A DNA stretch of 64,000 bases from contig CM066308.1 of assembly GCA_033807695.1 (NCBI GenBank), positions 3,534,001-3,598,000 of the forward strand. The letters run 5' to 3'. The position numbers and the translations under genes were made by a program. The notes below the pieces were generated by a model. It saw only the letters and a list, made by a program, of their open reading frames with translations. It was not told where the DNA came from and ran no database searches. Source of the DNA: Daedaleopsis sinensis (Eukaryota; Basidiomycota; Agaricomycetes; Polyporales; Polyporaceae). This document shows, one piece after another, positions 31,913 through 43,430 of this stretch (its first letter is position 1; every line of letters begins with the position of its first letter).

Positions 31913-34296
31913 ATGGTTCGACGTCGGTCAGGCAAGTCCAAGGCAGCCTCGAAGCCAAGAGGTGTAGACCGCAGAGACAGCAAGGTCAAGCGATGGAACA
32001 AAGCCTCGGACATCCCGCTAGAGGAGGAAGACCAGTGTAAATATGCTCTCGTTTCTTGCGCGCGCGCTCATACTGACTAGCGAACGCGCAGTCCATGCAT
32101 CTAGGGATAAGATACTACTTGACGACGACGCCGGAGGAGGGAGCGACGACGGCGACGAGGATGAGGTGTTCGCGCTGAAAGGCATGCCCGACGACGGCTC
32201 ATCTGGAGACGAAGACGATGACCAGGGCGGCGAAGATGGCGACGACGACGATATCGACGACGTGCACTACGCCGCCGCAGAGAAGCAGAAGAAGGACAAG
32301 AAGAAGGGCAAGGCGCAAAGCAAGGGCAAGAAAGGGCGCAAAGACGACACCGACGAGTCGCAGTCCGAGTCCGACTCGGAGGAGGAGGAGGGCTGGGGCA
32401 CGCAGAAGTCTGCGTACTACGCGTCGAACGCGGAGCAAATCGAGTCGGATGATGAGGAGGCAAACGAGCTCGAGGAGCAGGAGGCGCGTAGGCTGCAGGC
32501 CAAGGCGCGGGACGTGATGGCGGAGGACGACTTTGGGCTGGAAGACGTCGTGGAGGGCTTGCCAGAGGCGGATGCGTACGTCCATTTGTTCTCCGTTTCG
32601 CTGAGACCTATGGTCTGACGCGCAGCTCAAGTGTTATGGACGAGCCTGCACCACCTGTCGTGCACCAGCTGCCGCAGGACAAGCAGTCCCTCTTGCGCTA
32701 CCTAGAGAAGACGAACCCCGAGGCGCTAGCATTGGCGAACGACTGGGAGGACGTCGCATATAGCGTCGTCAAGTCCAAAGCTAAGATCGAGAGGTGCGTG
32801 TTTGCTCTCAATACCTAGCGGCGGATTCTGAGACCTCGCGAAGGCTGCAAGCTGAAGACCCAAACTCGCTCAGCCTCAGCATGCTGCACCTACACTATCG
32901 TACGTCCCGGCTCACATACACCATTCTCTAACATATCATAATCACACATGCCGCACTCCCAGAGGCATTGCTCACCTACGCCACCACCCTCGCCTTCTAC
33001 CTCCACTTGCGCACGAGCGAGAAGTTCGTCCAGCGGCCCGACCTCCTCCAGGCGCACCCCATCATCGCGCGCCTCCTCACGCTCAAACAGTCTCTGCACA
33101 CGCTCGAGGAGCTCGACTTCGCCGCCTCCGATGACGACTCCTCGGATCTAAGCGACCTCGACGACGACGAGAGCGAGCTCGACTGGATGGCCGACGCGGA
33201 GGACCTCTGGGCGGGCAACAACACGCTCAAGAGCAAGAGCAAGGGCCTCGAGCAGGGCGAGCTCGAGGAGCTCCTCCGCGAAGCCAACGCCCTCATGGAC
33301 ACCACCGAAGACCACCCCCCGCACCGGTCCAGGGCAAAGTCCAGGTCCAAGCACGATCCCGAAACAGAAACGACGACGAAGCCAAAGTCGAAGCGGAAGA
33401 AGACAGACGAGCCCGCGCCCCCGAAGAAGAAACGCAAAGCAGCAGACGCCGTCACGCCCGTGTTTGACCTCGTCGAGCCCGACCTCGCGCCCGGGCCCAA
33501 GAAGCGCAAAGCAGCCTCGAAGGTCTCGACGGAAGACGTGTACGGGGAAGCGTCCGTGCTCGACGCTGCCGACGCCGCCGACAAGCAGGCGCACAAGAAG
33601 TCGCTGCGCTTCCACGTCGCGCGCATCGAGAGCACCGCGGCGCGGCGCGCGGGCGCGCGGTCTGGCGCCATCGGGGGCGACGACGACATCCCGTACCGCG
33701 AGCGCAAGCGCGATAAGGAGGCGCGCGTCGCAAGGGAGGTCGCGAAGGCCCGCGCGCAGGGTGCCGACCTGGACGACGCGGATCCGGAGCTCGAGGGCGC
33801 GCCTGCGGGCAAGAATGGTAAGAAGCGGAGGAGAGATGAGGAGGAGCATCATGCCGATGATGGGAGTGGCAGCGAGGGCGAGGGCGGAGACGGATACTAC
33901 GAGCTCGTGCAGCGCAAGTCCAAAGAGAAGAAAGAGCAGAAGAAGCAGGAGTACGAGGCTGTGCTCGCGGCTGCCCGGTGCGTTTCCTTTCGTCTCGCGC
34001 TTGCGTCCGAGCTCATCATCACTGACCCTCCCCGTCCGTCGCGCAGACACGTCGACAAGGAGAGCGCGGACGGCCCACGCTCGCTCACGCGCGCGATCCT
34101 CAAGAACAAGGGCCTCACGCCGCACCGCGCGAAGAGCGTGCGCAACCCGCGCGTCAAGAAGCGGCAGAAGTTCGAGCAGGCGAAGAAGAAGGTCGCCTCG
34201 CAGAAGGCGGTCTACAAGGGCGGCATGGACGCGACCAGGTACTCTGGCGAGAAGACGGGCATCTCGCAGACCGTGAAGAGCGTCCGGTTGTCTTGA
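31913..34296 (+). CDS. UTP3: SSU-processome component UTP3/SAS10
   Basis: Six exons, 31913-32036, 32092-32575, 32626-32793, 32844-32899, 32963-33977 and 34047-34296; all introns GT-AG (50-69 bp), all joins in frame, 698 aa. UTP3/Sas10 is a nucleolar factor of the U3-containing SSU processome that processes 18S rRNA. The N-terminus is basic (MVRRRSGKSK), then come long acidic tracts (about 55-130). The Sas10/Utp3/C1D domain is at about 205-310 (LRYLEKTNPEALALANDWED, YATTLAFYLHLR, HPIIARLLTLK). Lys/Glu-rich linkers follow, and the Sas10 C-terminal domain is at about 620-698 (KNKGLTPHRAK, RNPRVKKRQKFE, MDATRYSGEKTGI). The 56-nt exon 4 is supported because it alone joins its neighbours in frame. 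Confidence 0.9.
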
Positions 34297-34933
34297 TTCT
34301 GGGCTTGGTCGCATCTCTCTTGCTGTGGTACATACCCCATCATAGCATACTCTGTACATACTCGGTAAAGTGGTTATGAACCCTTCACCGAGCACTAGTA
34401 CTTGCCGATGCGCGATCACAATGTGCGTGTGCGTTGTACACTCGTAGTGTGCCCTGCTACCGACACCACGTCGTAGCATAACACGCAAGAAAAGTAAAGT
34501 CCGTGACCACTGACAACGCGCAGAATACGAACTACCCATACAGTCGTGCTCTAGTGATATAAGTGGGTTGATGTTAGTACAGGCTAGCAAATCGGTCCCA
34601 GTAATCCAACACACTGCGCCCCATCCACCCCCCCTCTCCGACACTACGTACAACCGCCACTACAACATCGCCAGGGCCAGAGCAGGCACTGTAACAGAAA
34701 CAGTTTTGGTGCGCTACAGAGATCAATCGTCCACGGGAAAAGCACGGCACGGCACTTCAGGCAGTTCAACAGCGTTCATCGCACATCGCACATCGCACAC
34801 CACAACCAGACCGGTCCGCGCAAGCACCACATATCACTCGTCGCACGTCACCAAGAAAAATAGTCCGACAGCGTCGGCCAGGGACCTGCTCGCAGAGCGG
34901 CACCCGTCACGGTCCAAGCAAGCCCGAGGCCCG

Positions 34934-37900
34934 CTAGAACGGAAACATCGGCTGGTCGATGTTCATTGCGTTGCTCGCCATGCCCGAGCCCGACGCGCCG
35001 TTCGCACCCCCCAGGCCCCCCGCACCGTCCGCGCCGTCCGAGCCCGGGCGAGGGCTGTCGATGACGGACGCCATGTGGCCGTGCTCGCACTTGCCGGCGA
35101 GCGCGAGCTGGTAGACCTGCCGGATCTCCGCGGCCGAGTCCGCGCACTCCTCGTACGCGTACGCGTACTGCTCGAGGCCGTCGATACAGTTCAACACCTC
35201 GGGGCGCGCGAGCCGCGCGAGGAGCATGCCGGCCTGGATGCAGCTGACGTGCATGACGGCGCAGTCGAGGCGCTGGAGGCCGAGCGGTGGTCGCCGATGT
35301 CAGATGAGTGGCGGGGCGGATATACGAGGGATGAGCGTGAAACCCGAACGAGGCGGGCGAAGCCGAGAAGAAGGAGGGGCGGGAACAGCAGTTGGTCAGC
35401 CGCAGTGCGCGTCGGGCATCGCGGGGAGAAGACATACCAGGTAGCCGTTCGACGCGAGAATGCCGGCCTGGACACACACGGACAGGTTGAGCAACACGAC
35501 ATCGAGAATGCAGTACAGTGCACATGCATGCACGGACATAAGGGGCGCAGAAGACGTCAGGGAAGAGGACGCACCAGGCCAGCAATACGTGTCGCGCAGT
35601 GCAGCGCCTCGGTCATCAACTTGCACTTCTTGTCCTCGATCTCCGTGTGCTGGGGATGCAGTGTCTCCGGGGAGCCCGTGCGCGTGAAATCATTGATCTC
35701 GCGAATGCCGAAGTCGTCGAGGGCATTGTAAAGAATAATCCACATAATGTGGTACGTCGCGTCGCTCGCACCTGCGGGTGTGGGAGGAAAGGAGAGCGTT
35801 CAGTATGCGGCCAGCCCACACGCACATGGCTGAGCGTGTGCGTGCGCGGGTGTGGGATGGACAGCACTCACACGCAGTGACTGCGCTCACGAAGTCCCGC
35901 TGGGCTGCGGCAGTAGCACCCACCTGCTGGAGGTGTTCGTCGCGCCACTCGTGGAGTAAGGCCATGAAGTTCGTCAAAACTTCGAGCGGAACACCATCCG
36001 ACTCTGTCGCAGGCCGCCACAACTGACGAGACATCTGGCGAGCGATCCGGGCAAGTGCGTGCGCGGCGCGATAGTAGCCCTGGTAGAGAGTATCTCGGTC
36101 AACACCTGTGCGAGTGATTAATGCATCCGAGTCGTCTGAAGACCTACCAAGAACTGTCAAGGAAAGTCGATATGAGCCGACAGTGAAACAAGTACTAGGC
36201 TTTGACACACCTCCAGCTGTTCCCTGGGTGATGGTTGCGGTGCATGGGATTCGATGATGTCTGGCGGGATGGGACCGACGGTATAGAAGTCGATGTCGTA
36301 GTCATCGTCATCCCTACCAACGCCACGGTCAGCTACGCAAGTCGCATAACAAGACAAACGAGTGACATACAGCATCGGTTTCCGTCGATAGTATGCACTT
36401 CGGTAGGCGTCAGCTAGACATGCCATCCACCAAGCAAAGATCATTGTGCCACGCGCTTCCGGTTCTTCGATGTTGGCCATAACGGACTTGTGATTGATCT
36501 AGGCCCGTATGAAGTCAATCGGCGGAAACAAGGCGCATGTGCGGTGCAGGCTCCTTACTTGCAAATCAAGCAACAACCGAATGGCAGATCCGAGCCAGAA
36601 TCCATGGAAGCCTACACGAGTTAGCGCATGAATGTATGCGTGCATAACAACGAGAACATACCTGCGCTATCATCCATGCTCTCTGCACATTTCGTTCACT
36701 CAGCAAACACATCGACACCGGTCCCGAACACACTCACGACTCTGCAGCGGCTCGATTAACAGCGCAATTACCACGTGGTCCGCGTTGGGTATCCGGTGGA
36801 CCTTCATGTCTTCGGCAAGATCTCGTACGCGGTTGATCAACACTTTCGCCAACGCACTCTGGTCATTGTTCCGATGGCGGTCGGCGATTAATAACGGGTG
36901 TTCTGAGAACTTCGCACCCCAAGCAATGACCGTCGCCACCAGACTGATCGGGGATGCGAGGGTCCCGAAAGAGAAGGAGGGGATATCAAATCCGATACGG
37001 GCGTTCAGCCATCGTCACGACATATGAGCAGAGAGCACGTAACGCGAACTCACGCTGGATGGAGAGGTTTCTGCGGCTGATGATGCGGTTGTCCGCCGTT
37101 GGGGCTGCTGCTATTGCGCGTTCGCTGCTGCTGAGGCGCCGCACTGCCTGCCGGACTGCTCGGGGACGCGCCGCCATTCTGGGACCCCGTCGAAAGGCTG
37201 TAATGCAGACGCGTTCGGAATTGAGAAGGGTTGAGAAGCGGGAGCCGGATGTGGACTATTTGGAAGAAGACTTCCACGAGGTCGAGTGCGAACCTAGACA
37301 TTAAGACGCCATGCGCATCAGCCATGTGGGTAATCATCATTAAAAGCGATACGCCGTGAACCCGACTTCACGATAACGCCGCGGAGGAAGTGCACGATGC
37401 TACGAAGCAACTCACTCGGTCCGATAGTTTTCTTTTTGAAGGTGGTGGGCGAGCGGGCCCCATTCCATATACGCCGAAGGCGTTGACCCTGTCAATCTGA
37501 TGTTGGCAGATCCGTTCGTATGGGCGTTTGCAAAGCTGAAAGTTAATCGGATATCAAAGAGAAGACGCGTGAGTGAATCGGTGGGCGTGCACGAACCTTG
37601 TTTCACCCGGCGGCGAGAATATGTATGTCAACAGGTCGCGTGTCTGGGTATCAGGGGTGATGGCATGAAGCCGAGGGGACGGGCTCTGTTGGGGAACTTG
37701 CGTCCCGGCGGGCTGATACGACTGAGAACTGCCTGCGACTGCAGAAGGTGCCGTGTATTCTGCGGGCCCGCTGAATCAACGGTATTTCATCAGCTGCGCG
37801 GTACGTTGGAAAGTGAGAGATACTTGCAGACGGGAGGTCGATGGTGGCCCGCTGCCGTAAGGTCAGATGGCGCTTTGTCCTGAACGGTCGAGATACACCC

Positions 37901-38528
37901 ACCTAAAGCTACTGGTGGAAAGCGTCCGTGGCCTCTTGGCAGCCGCAGCATTGCGTTTCTTCTCAGTGGTAGCTTGCTGAATAAAATGGCTGGAAAGGAA
38001 GCATGAGGGACATTTGGGGCGCGTTCACGGATTCACACCGTACTGGAGAAGCGTGCGACTCACGTGCATGGGTAGTTCTTGCTCAGACAGTGCTATCGCG
38101 AGCAACAATGTAAGCATTGGGGGCATTCTGCCTTGGCAGAACGGGTGCATTACCTGACACTGCACGGAGATGAGGCGAGATGAACGAAAAAGAAAGTGGG
38201 CGGACGCACCTTGTCTTGGCCGGGTATTTGGTTACACTTGACTTTCCGGGCTCTATCAAAGACGCGGTCTGGGTCCACAGCGGTCCGTGCCATAGATGTG
38301 GTATACGGACCTGCAAGCATCGCAGGCGGTGTTCTGTTTTCTCGGCGGAGGGAGAGTCTTTGCGAGCTCGTGTATCTGATTTTGCATGGTAGGCGAGGAG
38401 AAATTGAAGGCTGGGACGAGGTCAGAACGGCGCGGCACGTTAATAGACGGCTAGCGACGGGGGTGGGACGGCGGCGACGACGCACATTGGGAAGAGCCCG
38501 TTGCCTCCTGCGTGTCTGAGCGGTCCAT
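34934..38528 (-). CDS. Zn2Cys6 fungal transcription factor with fungal_trans-type domain
   Basis: Eighteen minus-strand exons from 38528 to 34934, 734 aa: 38528-38486, 38410-38311, 38252-38210, 38159-38154, 38092-38064, 37989-37903, 37770-37597, 37535-37416, 37293-37054, 36943-36738, 36682-36662, 36611-36559, 36498-36371, 36313-36207, 36153-35872, 35771-35575, 35467-35438 and 35272-34934. The binuclear cluster (from about residue 45) has ideal spacing C-x2-C-x6-C-x8-C-x2-C-x6-C and is spread over four exons; the fourth Cys lies in a 6-nt micro-exon. A Gln/Ser linker follows. The middle domain resembles the fungal-specific regulatory region (VATVIAWGAKFSEHPL, FHGFWLGSAIRLLLDL, ARGTMIFAWWMACLADAYR, DIDFYTV, YYRAAHALARIARQ, WIILYNALDDFGIRE). 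It ends in a Gly/Asn-rich tail. The exon 14/15 join and the exon 6/7 intron (132 bp) are the least certain. Target genes are unknown. It diverges from TOM22 across 309 bp. Confidence 0.85.
38154..38159 (-). other. 6-nt micro-exon (Cys-Gln) of the zinc cluster
   Basis: Read on the minus strand, TGTCAG is preceded by an AG acceptor and followed by a GT donor, with introns of 50 bp (38160-38209) and 61 bp (38093-38153). Including it gives K-CQ-HCLSKNYPC, restoring the fourth Cys and the x2 spacing of the cluster. Skipping it also keeps frame but loses that Cys. Confidence 0.75.
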
Positions 38529-38837
38529 GGCGGGCAGCGCGGGCGGGTGGCGAGTGTGGCGAGGAGGAGGAGAGGGCGCAAGTATGCTGGAGGGACGGAG
38601 ACGGACAACTGAAACCAGGCGAGCCTCCGCTAATAGCCTCCGTTTCTTACATACGCGCCCCGTAGACGCCCCTCCCCCCTTCTCGGCACCGAAACAAGGT
38701 CTCTCCCGGTCACACTCCCGACGTGTCACACTTTTTTGAGTCACGACAGTCACACGCGCGCACGCTGGCACAGTCGCAGCTGGCGCGTCTCTCCGGCACG
38801 CCTTGCAGACAGCGACCACCACCGACACATCCCCGCC
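38529..38837. promoter_or_regulatory. Divergent promoter between the Zn2Cys6 gene and TOM22
   Basis: 309 bp separate the two start codons, so regulatory sequence is shared or overlapping. CT-rich stretches precede the TOM22 ATG; no clear TATA box. Confidence 0.5.
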
Positions 38838-39402
38838 ATGGTCAAAGTCGAGATCGTCGAAGAAAAGGAGCACGACTCCCGCTCCCCCTACTCCTCCGCC
38901 GCCTCCTCCCGCACATCCTCCTCCGTCTCCCTCTCGTCCGTGGGTTCAGAGCTCGATGGCGAGGAGTCTTTCTACGAGCGCATCGTCGCCCTCGCGGACA
39001 TCATCCCCCCGACGACCCGCCAGAGCATATCCTCCAAGCTCGGAAAAACCGCGGGCGCGTTCAAGACGACCGGCAAGGTCGTTGGCAACCTCGTCTGGAT
39101 CGTCACCACCTCCGCACTCCTCATCGGCCTGCCCCTCGCGCTCGTGCTCGAGGACGAGGCGAAGATCGTCCAGCAGGAGAAGGAGATGCTTGCCCAGCAG
39201 CAGGGTGCCCAGGTGAGTGTCGTCCCAGCATGCTCGGGCCTATCGTGTCCTCCCGGCGCGTCCCGCGCGCCGCACCCTGTAATCTCTGCCGGCATCCTCG
39301 CGCGCATGCTGACCCTTCCCTCTCTTCCACCAGATGCTCGCCCCGCCTTCCATGTACCCCCCGGGCCAGCAGCCAAAACAGCCCGTGCCACCCGGTTTCT
39401 GA
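38838..39402 (+). CDS. TOM22: Mitochondrial import receptor subunit TOM22
   Basis: Two exons, 38838-39212 and 39334-39402, separated by a 121-bp intron; 147 aa. TOM22 is the central receptor and organiser of the outer-membrane translocase, taking presequences from TOM20. The cytosolic N-terminus is acidic and serine-rich (VEIVEEKEHDS, then GSELDGEESFYERIVALADI). The conserved pre-membrane segment follows (PPTTRQSISSKL, residues about 60-72), then a single membrane helix at about 90-110 (LVWIVTTSALLIGLPLALVL), and a short intermembrane tail ending MYPPGQQPKQPVPPGF. Length and layout match the fungal family. Confidence 0.9.
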
Positions 39403-39842
39403 TCCCGCACGTGTCGGACTCTTCCGCTCGCACCCTTTCCGTACCACTTATGTACCCATATAATACACCAGCTCCCCCTTATTGCCATGCGTCCCCTTCT
39501 CCGCGCCGTCTACGGACCCACGTCAACATTCACCCACGTCTCTCCTGCGGAACGCCGCCCTCACGGTCAGTAAACTGCGCATGGAACGCCTTGCCAGGCC
39601 TGTCTAGCCCCATCGGGAAAAAGTCCAATGTCGCGCGGGATCCTCCCCGGCAAGTTGCAGTGCTTGGGATTCGGCGGGCACATGGCCCTTTCCGAAGTCG
39701 AACCACTCTGAGTATCCGCCGATGAATCGCAGATAAACATAGACCGGACGTCCGACGAACGATCATGATTGCGATTGTTCGCGGTCTACACAGCAAGTCA
39801 TAGGATAGCTAATGTTCACTAGCAGCATACGCCATCAATCCT
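39403..39842. other. Convergent 3' region of TOM22 and NDUFA9
   Basis: 440 bp between convergent stop codons; no gene or strong terminator-like structure noted. Confidence 0.5.
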
Positions 39843-41564
39843 TTATGACAGCTCGTACTGTGTAGATAAGAAACGGCGGAGATTCCAGGTCAGCGCCATG
39901 ACTCAGAAAGTGGGCTAACGGGTTGACTCACCGATGATGTTTCCCGGGAGGCGGGGAAAACTACCGGCCGCGTGAAGTTCGTCCTGTGAACGTGGACGGA
40001 TGTGTATCAGCAAACCCTGGCTCCACAAACGCAAACCGCGCCCCTCCATTGGCCGACAAACCACCAGGAGGAGGGACCCGCGGGAGGATCGAAGAGAAAT
40101 AAACGTACGCAGATCGGTATCTCCTCAGGTATGTGATGGCGTGCTCCTCAATGTCGTCCGGAGTGACTCCAAATTTGTCCCAGTCGCCCGGCACCTCCGC
40201 ATCGCTGATGTACCTCCGGATGACCTCGTCAGGGCTCAGCATCGGCCACCAGACGTTCTGGGCGGCTTTCGCGAGCGCGAGCGCGATCTTCTGCGGCACA
40301 ACAGGCGCGGTCGAAGGCGGGTTGCAGGTCACACTCGACACAAGCGCGAGCAGATACTCATACGTAAGGGTCGACGGGCCCGGCAGATTGAACGTGCCCG
40401 GCATGGGGTGCATCGAGAGCGTGTTCGCGAGCGCCTGCGCGACATCCATGACCTACGCGGAAGACGAGCTGTCAACTTCGGACCACGGGAGCGAGAAACG
40501 AGGGGCGAGAGCGGGTGGACGTACGTGCGCCGGGCGAACCTTCGTCTTCATATGGTTCAGCTTCCACCAGATCGGCCAGACTACACAGACGACCAATTAA
40601 GCACCGCCCTAATCCGCGGCGAATGAGGGGCACTCACTCGCCATGTTGTTCAGCAGCCGGTCCTCGTAGCCGAACATGATCGCCGGGCGAACGATAGTAG
40701 CAGCAGGGAACGCTTCCTTGACCACTTCCTCGCCCGCAGCCTTAGAGCGGTAGAACGCTGAGGGAGATTCGTGTGCCGCGTTGAGGTGAGAGACGTGCAC
40801 AAAGCGCTCGACACCAGCCTGGGCAGCGATGGTCGCGATGCTCTGGGCTCCCTTAACATGCACGTCCTCGAAAGTGAAGTTCCTACGTCACGAAGAGTGC
40901 TCAGTGGGGAAATGGGGGTCGGGAGAGTAGGACAGAGGGCTTACTTGGTCTCGTAGTCCCGTCCGACGAGATTGTACACGATGTCGGAATGTCTCAAACA
41001 CTCCTCAATCTGTTCGGGCCTGCGGAGGTCCCATTCCTGCCCAGCATACCTCCCTCAGCGACGCTCTTGATCGCATGCGACGTGCCCACGCGCCAGACAA
41101 GCAGTCAGACACGTACCAGAGAAGTGATCTGCCCGAGATCCCCAGTGACCCTCAGATGCCGCTTCTCGTCCTCGTCGCGGTACGGAATGACGACGTGCGT
41201 GCCCGCCTTGGCTGTGACGCGTGCCGGAGGTCGTCAGCGACACCTCTAGATCCACGCCCAACAAGGGTCCGTGAGGCCATGCAAGAGGGACGTACCGAGT
41301 TTCGCTACCAAGTACCTCCCCAAAAAGCTCGTGCAGCCAAACACAGTCGCAACATGGCCCGTGGTAGCACTCCTTCCCGGGGGTCCGTATGAGACAGCAG
41401 GCTTGCCAGAGGGGAGCACCCTCAGGTCGCTGAGGGCTCGCTGTCGGCCGGATGCAGTCGTCAGCCGGCAGGACGGGGGTGCAGCAGGTGCTTGTGCCCA
41501 CACAGACCTTGCTTTGGGTGATTGCGCGCGGTATGCGCGCGGATTTCGAGGAGACGGCCAGCAT
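39843..41564 (-). CDS. NADH:ubiquinone oxidoreductase 39/40-kDa subunit (NDUFA9-like)
   Basis: Minus-strand exons 41564-41508, 41440-41296, 41211-41117, 41036-40945, 40882-40638, 40580-40525, 40452-40109, 39983-39932 and 39857-39843; 366 aa. This accessory subunit of mitochondrial complex I is an atypical short-chain dehydrogenase that binds NADPH. The N-terminus (MLAVSSKSARIPRAIT) looks like a targeting peptide. The nucleotide-binding motif is ATVFGCTSFLGRYLVAKL (GxxGxxG, about 50-67), followed by AGTHVVIPYRDE. Later come NLVGRDYETKNFTFEDVH,  ERFVHVSHLNA, ASPSAFYRSKAxGE-like YRSK, and IVRPAIMFGYEDRLLNN. The last two short exons are uncertain: reading through instead gives a slightly different C-terminus. 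An older ATG-less extension upstream of 41564 is not used. Confidence 0.85.
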
Positions 41565-41649
41565 GGCTTGGCCAACGTTGCGGACGGAGAGCAAGGATGG
41601 TGCTCTGACGCTGGCCGTCGACCGGGGTTTCCCGAGGGGCGCTTAGTCT

Positions 41650-43430
41650 GTCGTCCAGTGAGGTCTTTTTTTGCCATCACGGTTTCTATCCCGCTCGTAC
41701 TGAGTACAGGTGCGGCTGTTGCTGTCTGCTATAGCTATACACTGGGGTAGGCGAGTATTCTCAGCCTCTGGTGCCGACATCTAAGGGCTCTTTGCGCGCC
41801 AGCGATGGCGCCGCTCCCATTCACTTCTGCGAACCCCGGAGGTTCAAGCAGCTACCGCTTAACTTGGCGCGTCCGCGAACGTGAACGCGCTCTCATTCGC
41901 TGTAAGAAACGAGGTGAGGTCGTCATATGCACTCACCCGTTGTAGGAACTCAAATTCACCGCGGCAGTTCCACCACCGGCGGTACCTCTTGCACTTGAGC
42001 AGCACATGCTCCCGGTCTTGGAGGACTCCGCAATCCGGGCAGTGCGTGGGCTCATCCCTGAAGAAGCGCCGCCGGAACGATCCAAGCGGCGCGTGGTCCA
42101 GCACCGTCCGGCAGAATCTAGCCATGGACGCCTTGGAGTGTCCGAACGCTTTCAGCGCCGGGCTATCCTTGTGGTCTGGCGATTCGAACACCGACAGCCG
42201 CAGGAAGTGCCGACCTCTGTAAGCCGGCGACGACCTGTACTCGTCTCGCCAATCCGACTTCATCTGGACGGCTAGCAAGTGGTGAGCGTGTGCTAGGGAG
42301 CACTCGTCACGTTCTACCGGGAGGCTTGCCGCTGCTTTGGCGTCCTCATCCACCTGTTCGTTCCACTCTACGCCCACGTGGGATGGACACCAGTGGAGGA
42401 TTATCCGCCGCCGTGCATCCTTGGTGAGCCACTCTCGCACATTCCTGCACGCAACCACTGATACTAGCTGCTGGCCGTGCATGCCCGGGTCGAGCAGTGT
42501 TTTCAACGCCGACTCGTTATCGGCCACCACATGGATCGTCTCGCATGCCTGCTTGGTTGCGAATGCCAACCCCATGCCACCCGCCACCATTTCGGCGTCG
42601 TAGGAGGTCCCTCTACCGCATGCGATTCCCCGTTTCGTGAGGAGCCGACCTGACCGGTACGCGCGAAACGCTGCGCCTGTGCGGCACTGTGGTTTCGGGA
42701 ACAGAGAGCCGTCACAGAACACTGTGACTGCCCTCTTGTCCCCCATCGCCTCGTGCAGCCGCGGCATGAGTGATTCGTCCACCCACGCTGCCAGCTCGTC
42801 CGACTCCTTCTTCGGATGCTCAAGGTGCCACGTGAGCCTGTCCCCATACTCGTCCAGGACCCGCCCGCCAGGCCGTGCTTCTGCATGCAGCGGTACGAAG
42901 TCCTCTGTGCACACCCTGCCCGCATGGTCTATTGCGACCATTGGTGTGTCCTTCGAGTCCGGTCCCGTTCCCATGGGAAACGCGACATCGGGCGCCAGAT
43001 GATTGCACACCCACGGGTTTGGCAGCGCTGCCAGTAGTGGGTGTGAGGCCATGAGTGTGTTGGCTCGGAGCCCCGTCCGGTTCACAAGCTTCTCGATGTG
43101 GAGCCGGATCGGGGGAATCCCGGCTAGCACCTCCATCCCGCCCGCTGGTGAGGTTCGGAATGCGCCGGTAATCCACCGCGTCGCAGTATTCTGCGCCTTC
43201 CGCAGGAATTCTATATGCCACTTTGTACCTTTGCGGCGGTACCATAGCTGGCAGCCATACGTCATCAGGGGGACGACGAGCGACTTGTACAGTGTGCGCC
43301 GCTGTCGCGGGGGCATTCCTCTGATTGAGTTGCCGAGCATGAGCAGCGACTGCGCTGTGCTGGCAGCTCTCGAGCCGTAGAACCTGATGTGCTGCCGGAA
43401 TGGCCGTCCACTTCCTTTTTCCAACCTTTC
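41650..43430 (-). mobile_element. 5'-truncated LINE, separate lineage from copies 1 and 2
   Basis: A minus-strand non-LTR retrotransposon fragment that starts within the RT thumb at about 43430 and ends downstream of the stop at 41859. A short A7 run on the minus strand near 41666-41672 might mark the 3' end, but this is not certain and no target duplications were found. It lies within about 300 bp of the NDUFA9 start codon. Sequence is only distantly similar to the other LINEs here. Confidence 0.7.
41859..43424 (-). CDS. LINE ORF2 C-terminal fragment: RT thumb, RNase H, CCHC finger
   Basis: About 521 codons, uninterrupted, from the truncation point to a TAA stop. The first part (about 1-130) matches the region after the RT palm (RTLYKSLVVPLMTYGCQLW, FLRKAQNTATRWITGAF). 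RNase H follows with its acidic/His residues in VFCDGSLFP, YDAEMVAGGMG, VVADNESAL and WCPSHVGVEWNEQVDEDAK. A zinc-binding motif CPDCGVLQDREHVLLKC lies near the end. Endonuclease and RT palm are absent, so the fragment cannot move alone. The open frame suggests recent insertion. Confidence 0.85.
   Translation of the reverse strand: MEKGSGRPFRQHIRFYGSRAASTAQSLLMLGNSIRGMPPRQRRTLYKSLVVPLMTYGCQLWYRRKGTKWHIEFLRKAQNTATRWITGAFRTSPAGGMEVLAGIPPIRLHIEKLVNRTGLRANTLMASHPLLAALPNPWVCNHLAPDVAFPMGTGPDSKDTPMVAIDHAGRVCTEDFVPLHAEARPGGRVLDEYGDRLTWHLEHPKKESDELAAWVDESLMPRLHEAMGDKRAVTVFCDGSLFPKPQCRTGAAFRAYRSGRLLTKRGIACGRGTSYDAEMVAGGMGLAFATKQACETIHVVADNESALKTLLDPGMHGQQLVSVVACRNVREWLTKDARRRIILHWCPSHVGVEWNEQVDEDAKAAASLPVERDECSLAHAHHLLAVQMKSDWRDEYRSSPAYRGRHFLRLSVFESPDHKDSPALKAFGHSKASMARFCRTVLDHAPLGSFRRRFFRDEPTHCPDCGVLQDREHVLLKCKRYRRWWNCRGEFEFLQRVSAYDDLTSFLTANESAFTFADAPS

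Noticed and set aside
33148..34653. 501-codon minus-strand frame antisense to UTP3
   Set aside because: It mirrors the codon-biased UTP3 exons; the plus-strand model has domains and consistent introns.
36154..36159. Second possible 6-nt micro-exon (TTCTTG, about 36148-36153) in the Zn2Cys6 gene
   Set aside because: It leads into the wrong frame of the next exon; using the donor at 36206 and the acceptor before 36153 without it keeps frame.
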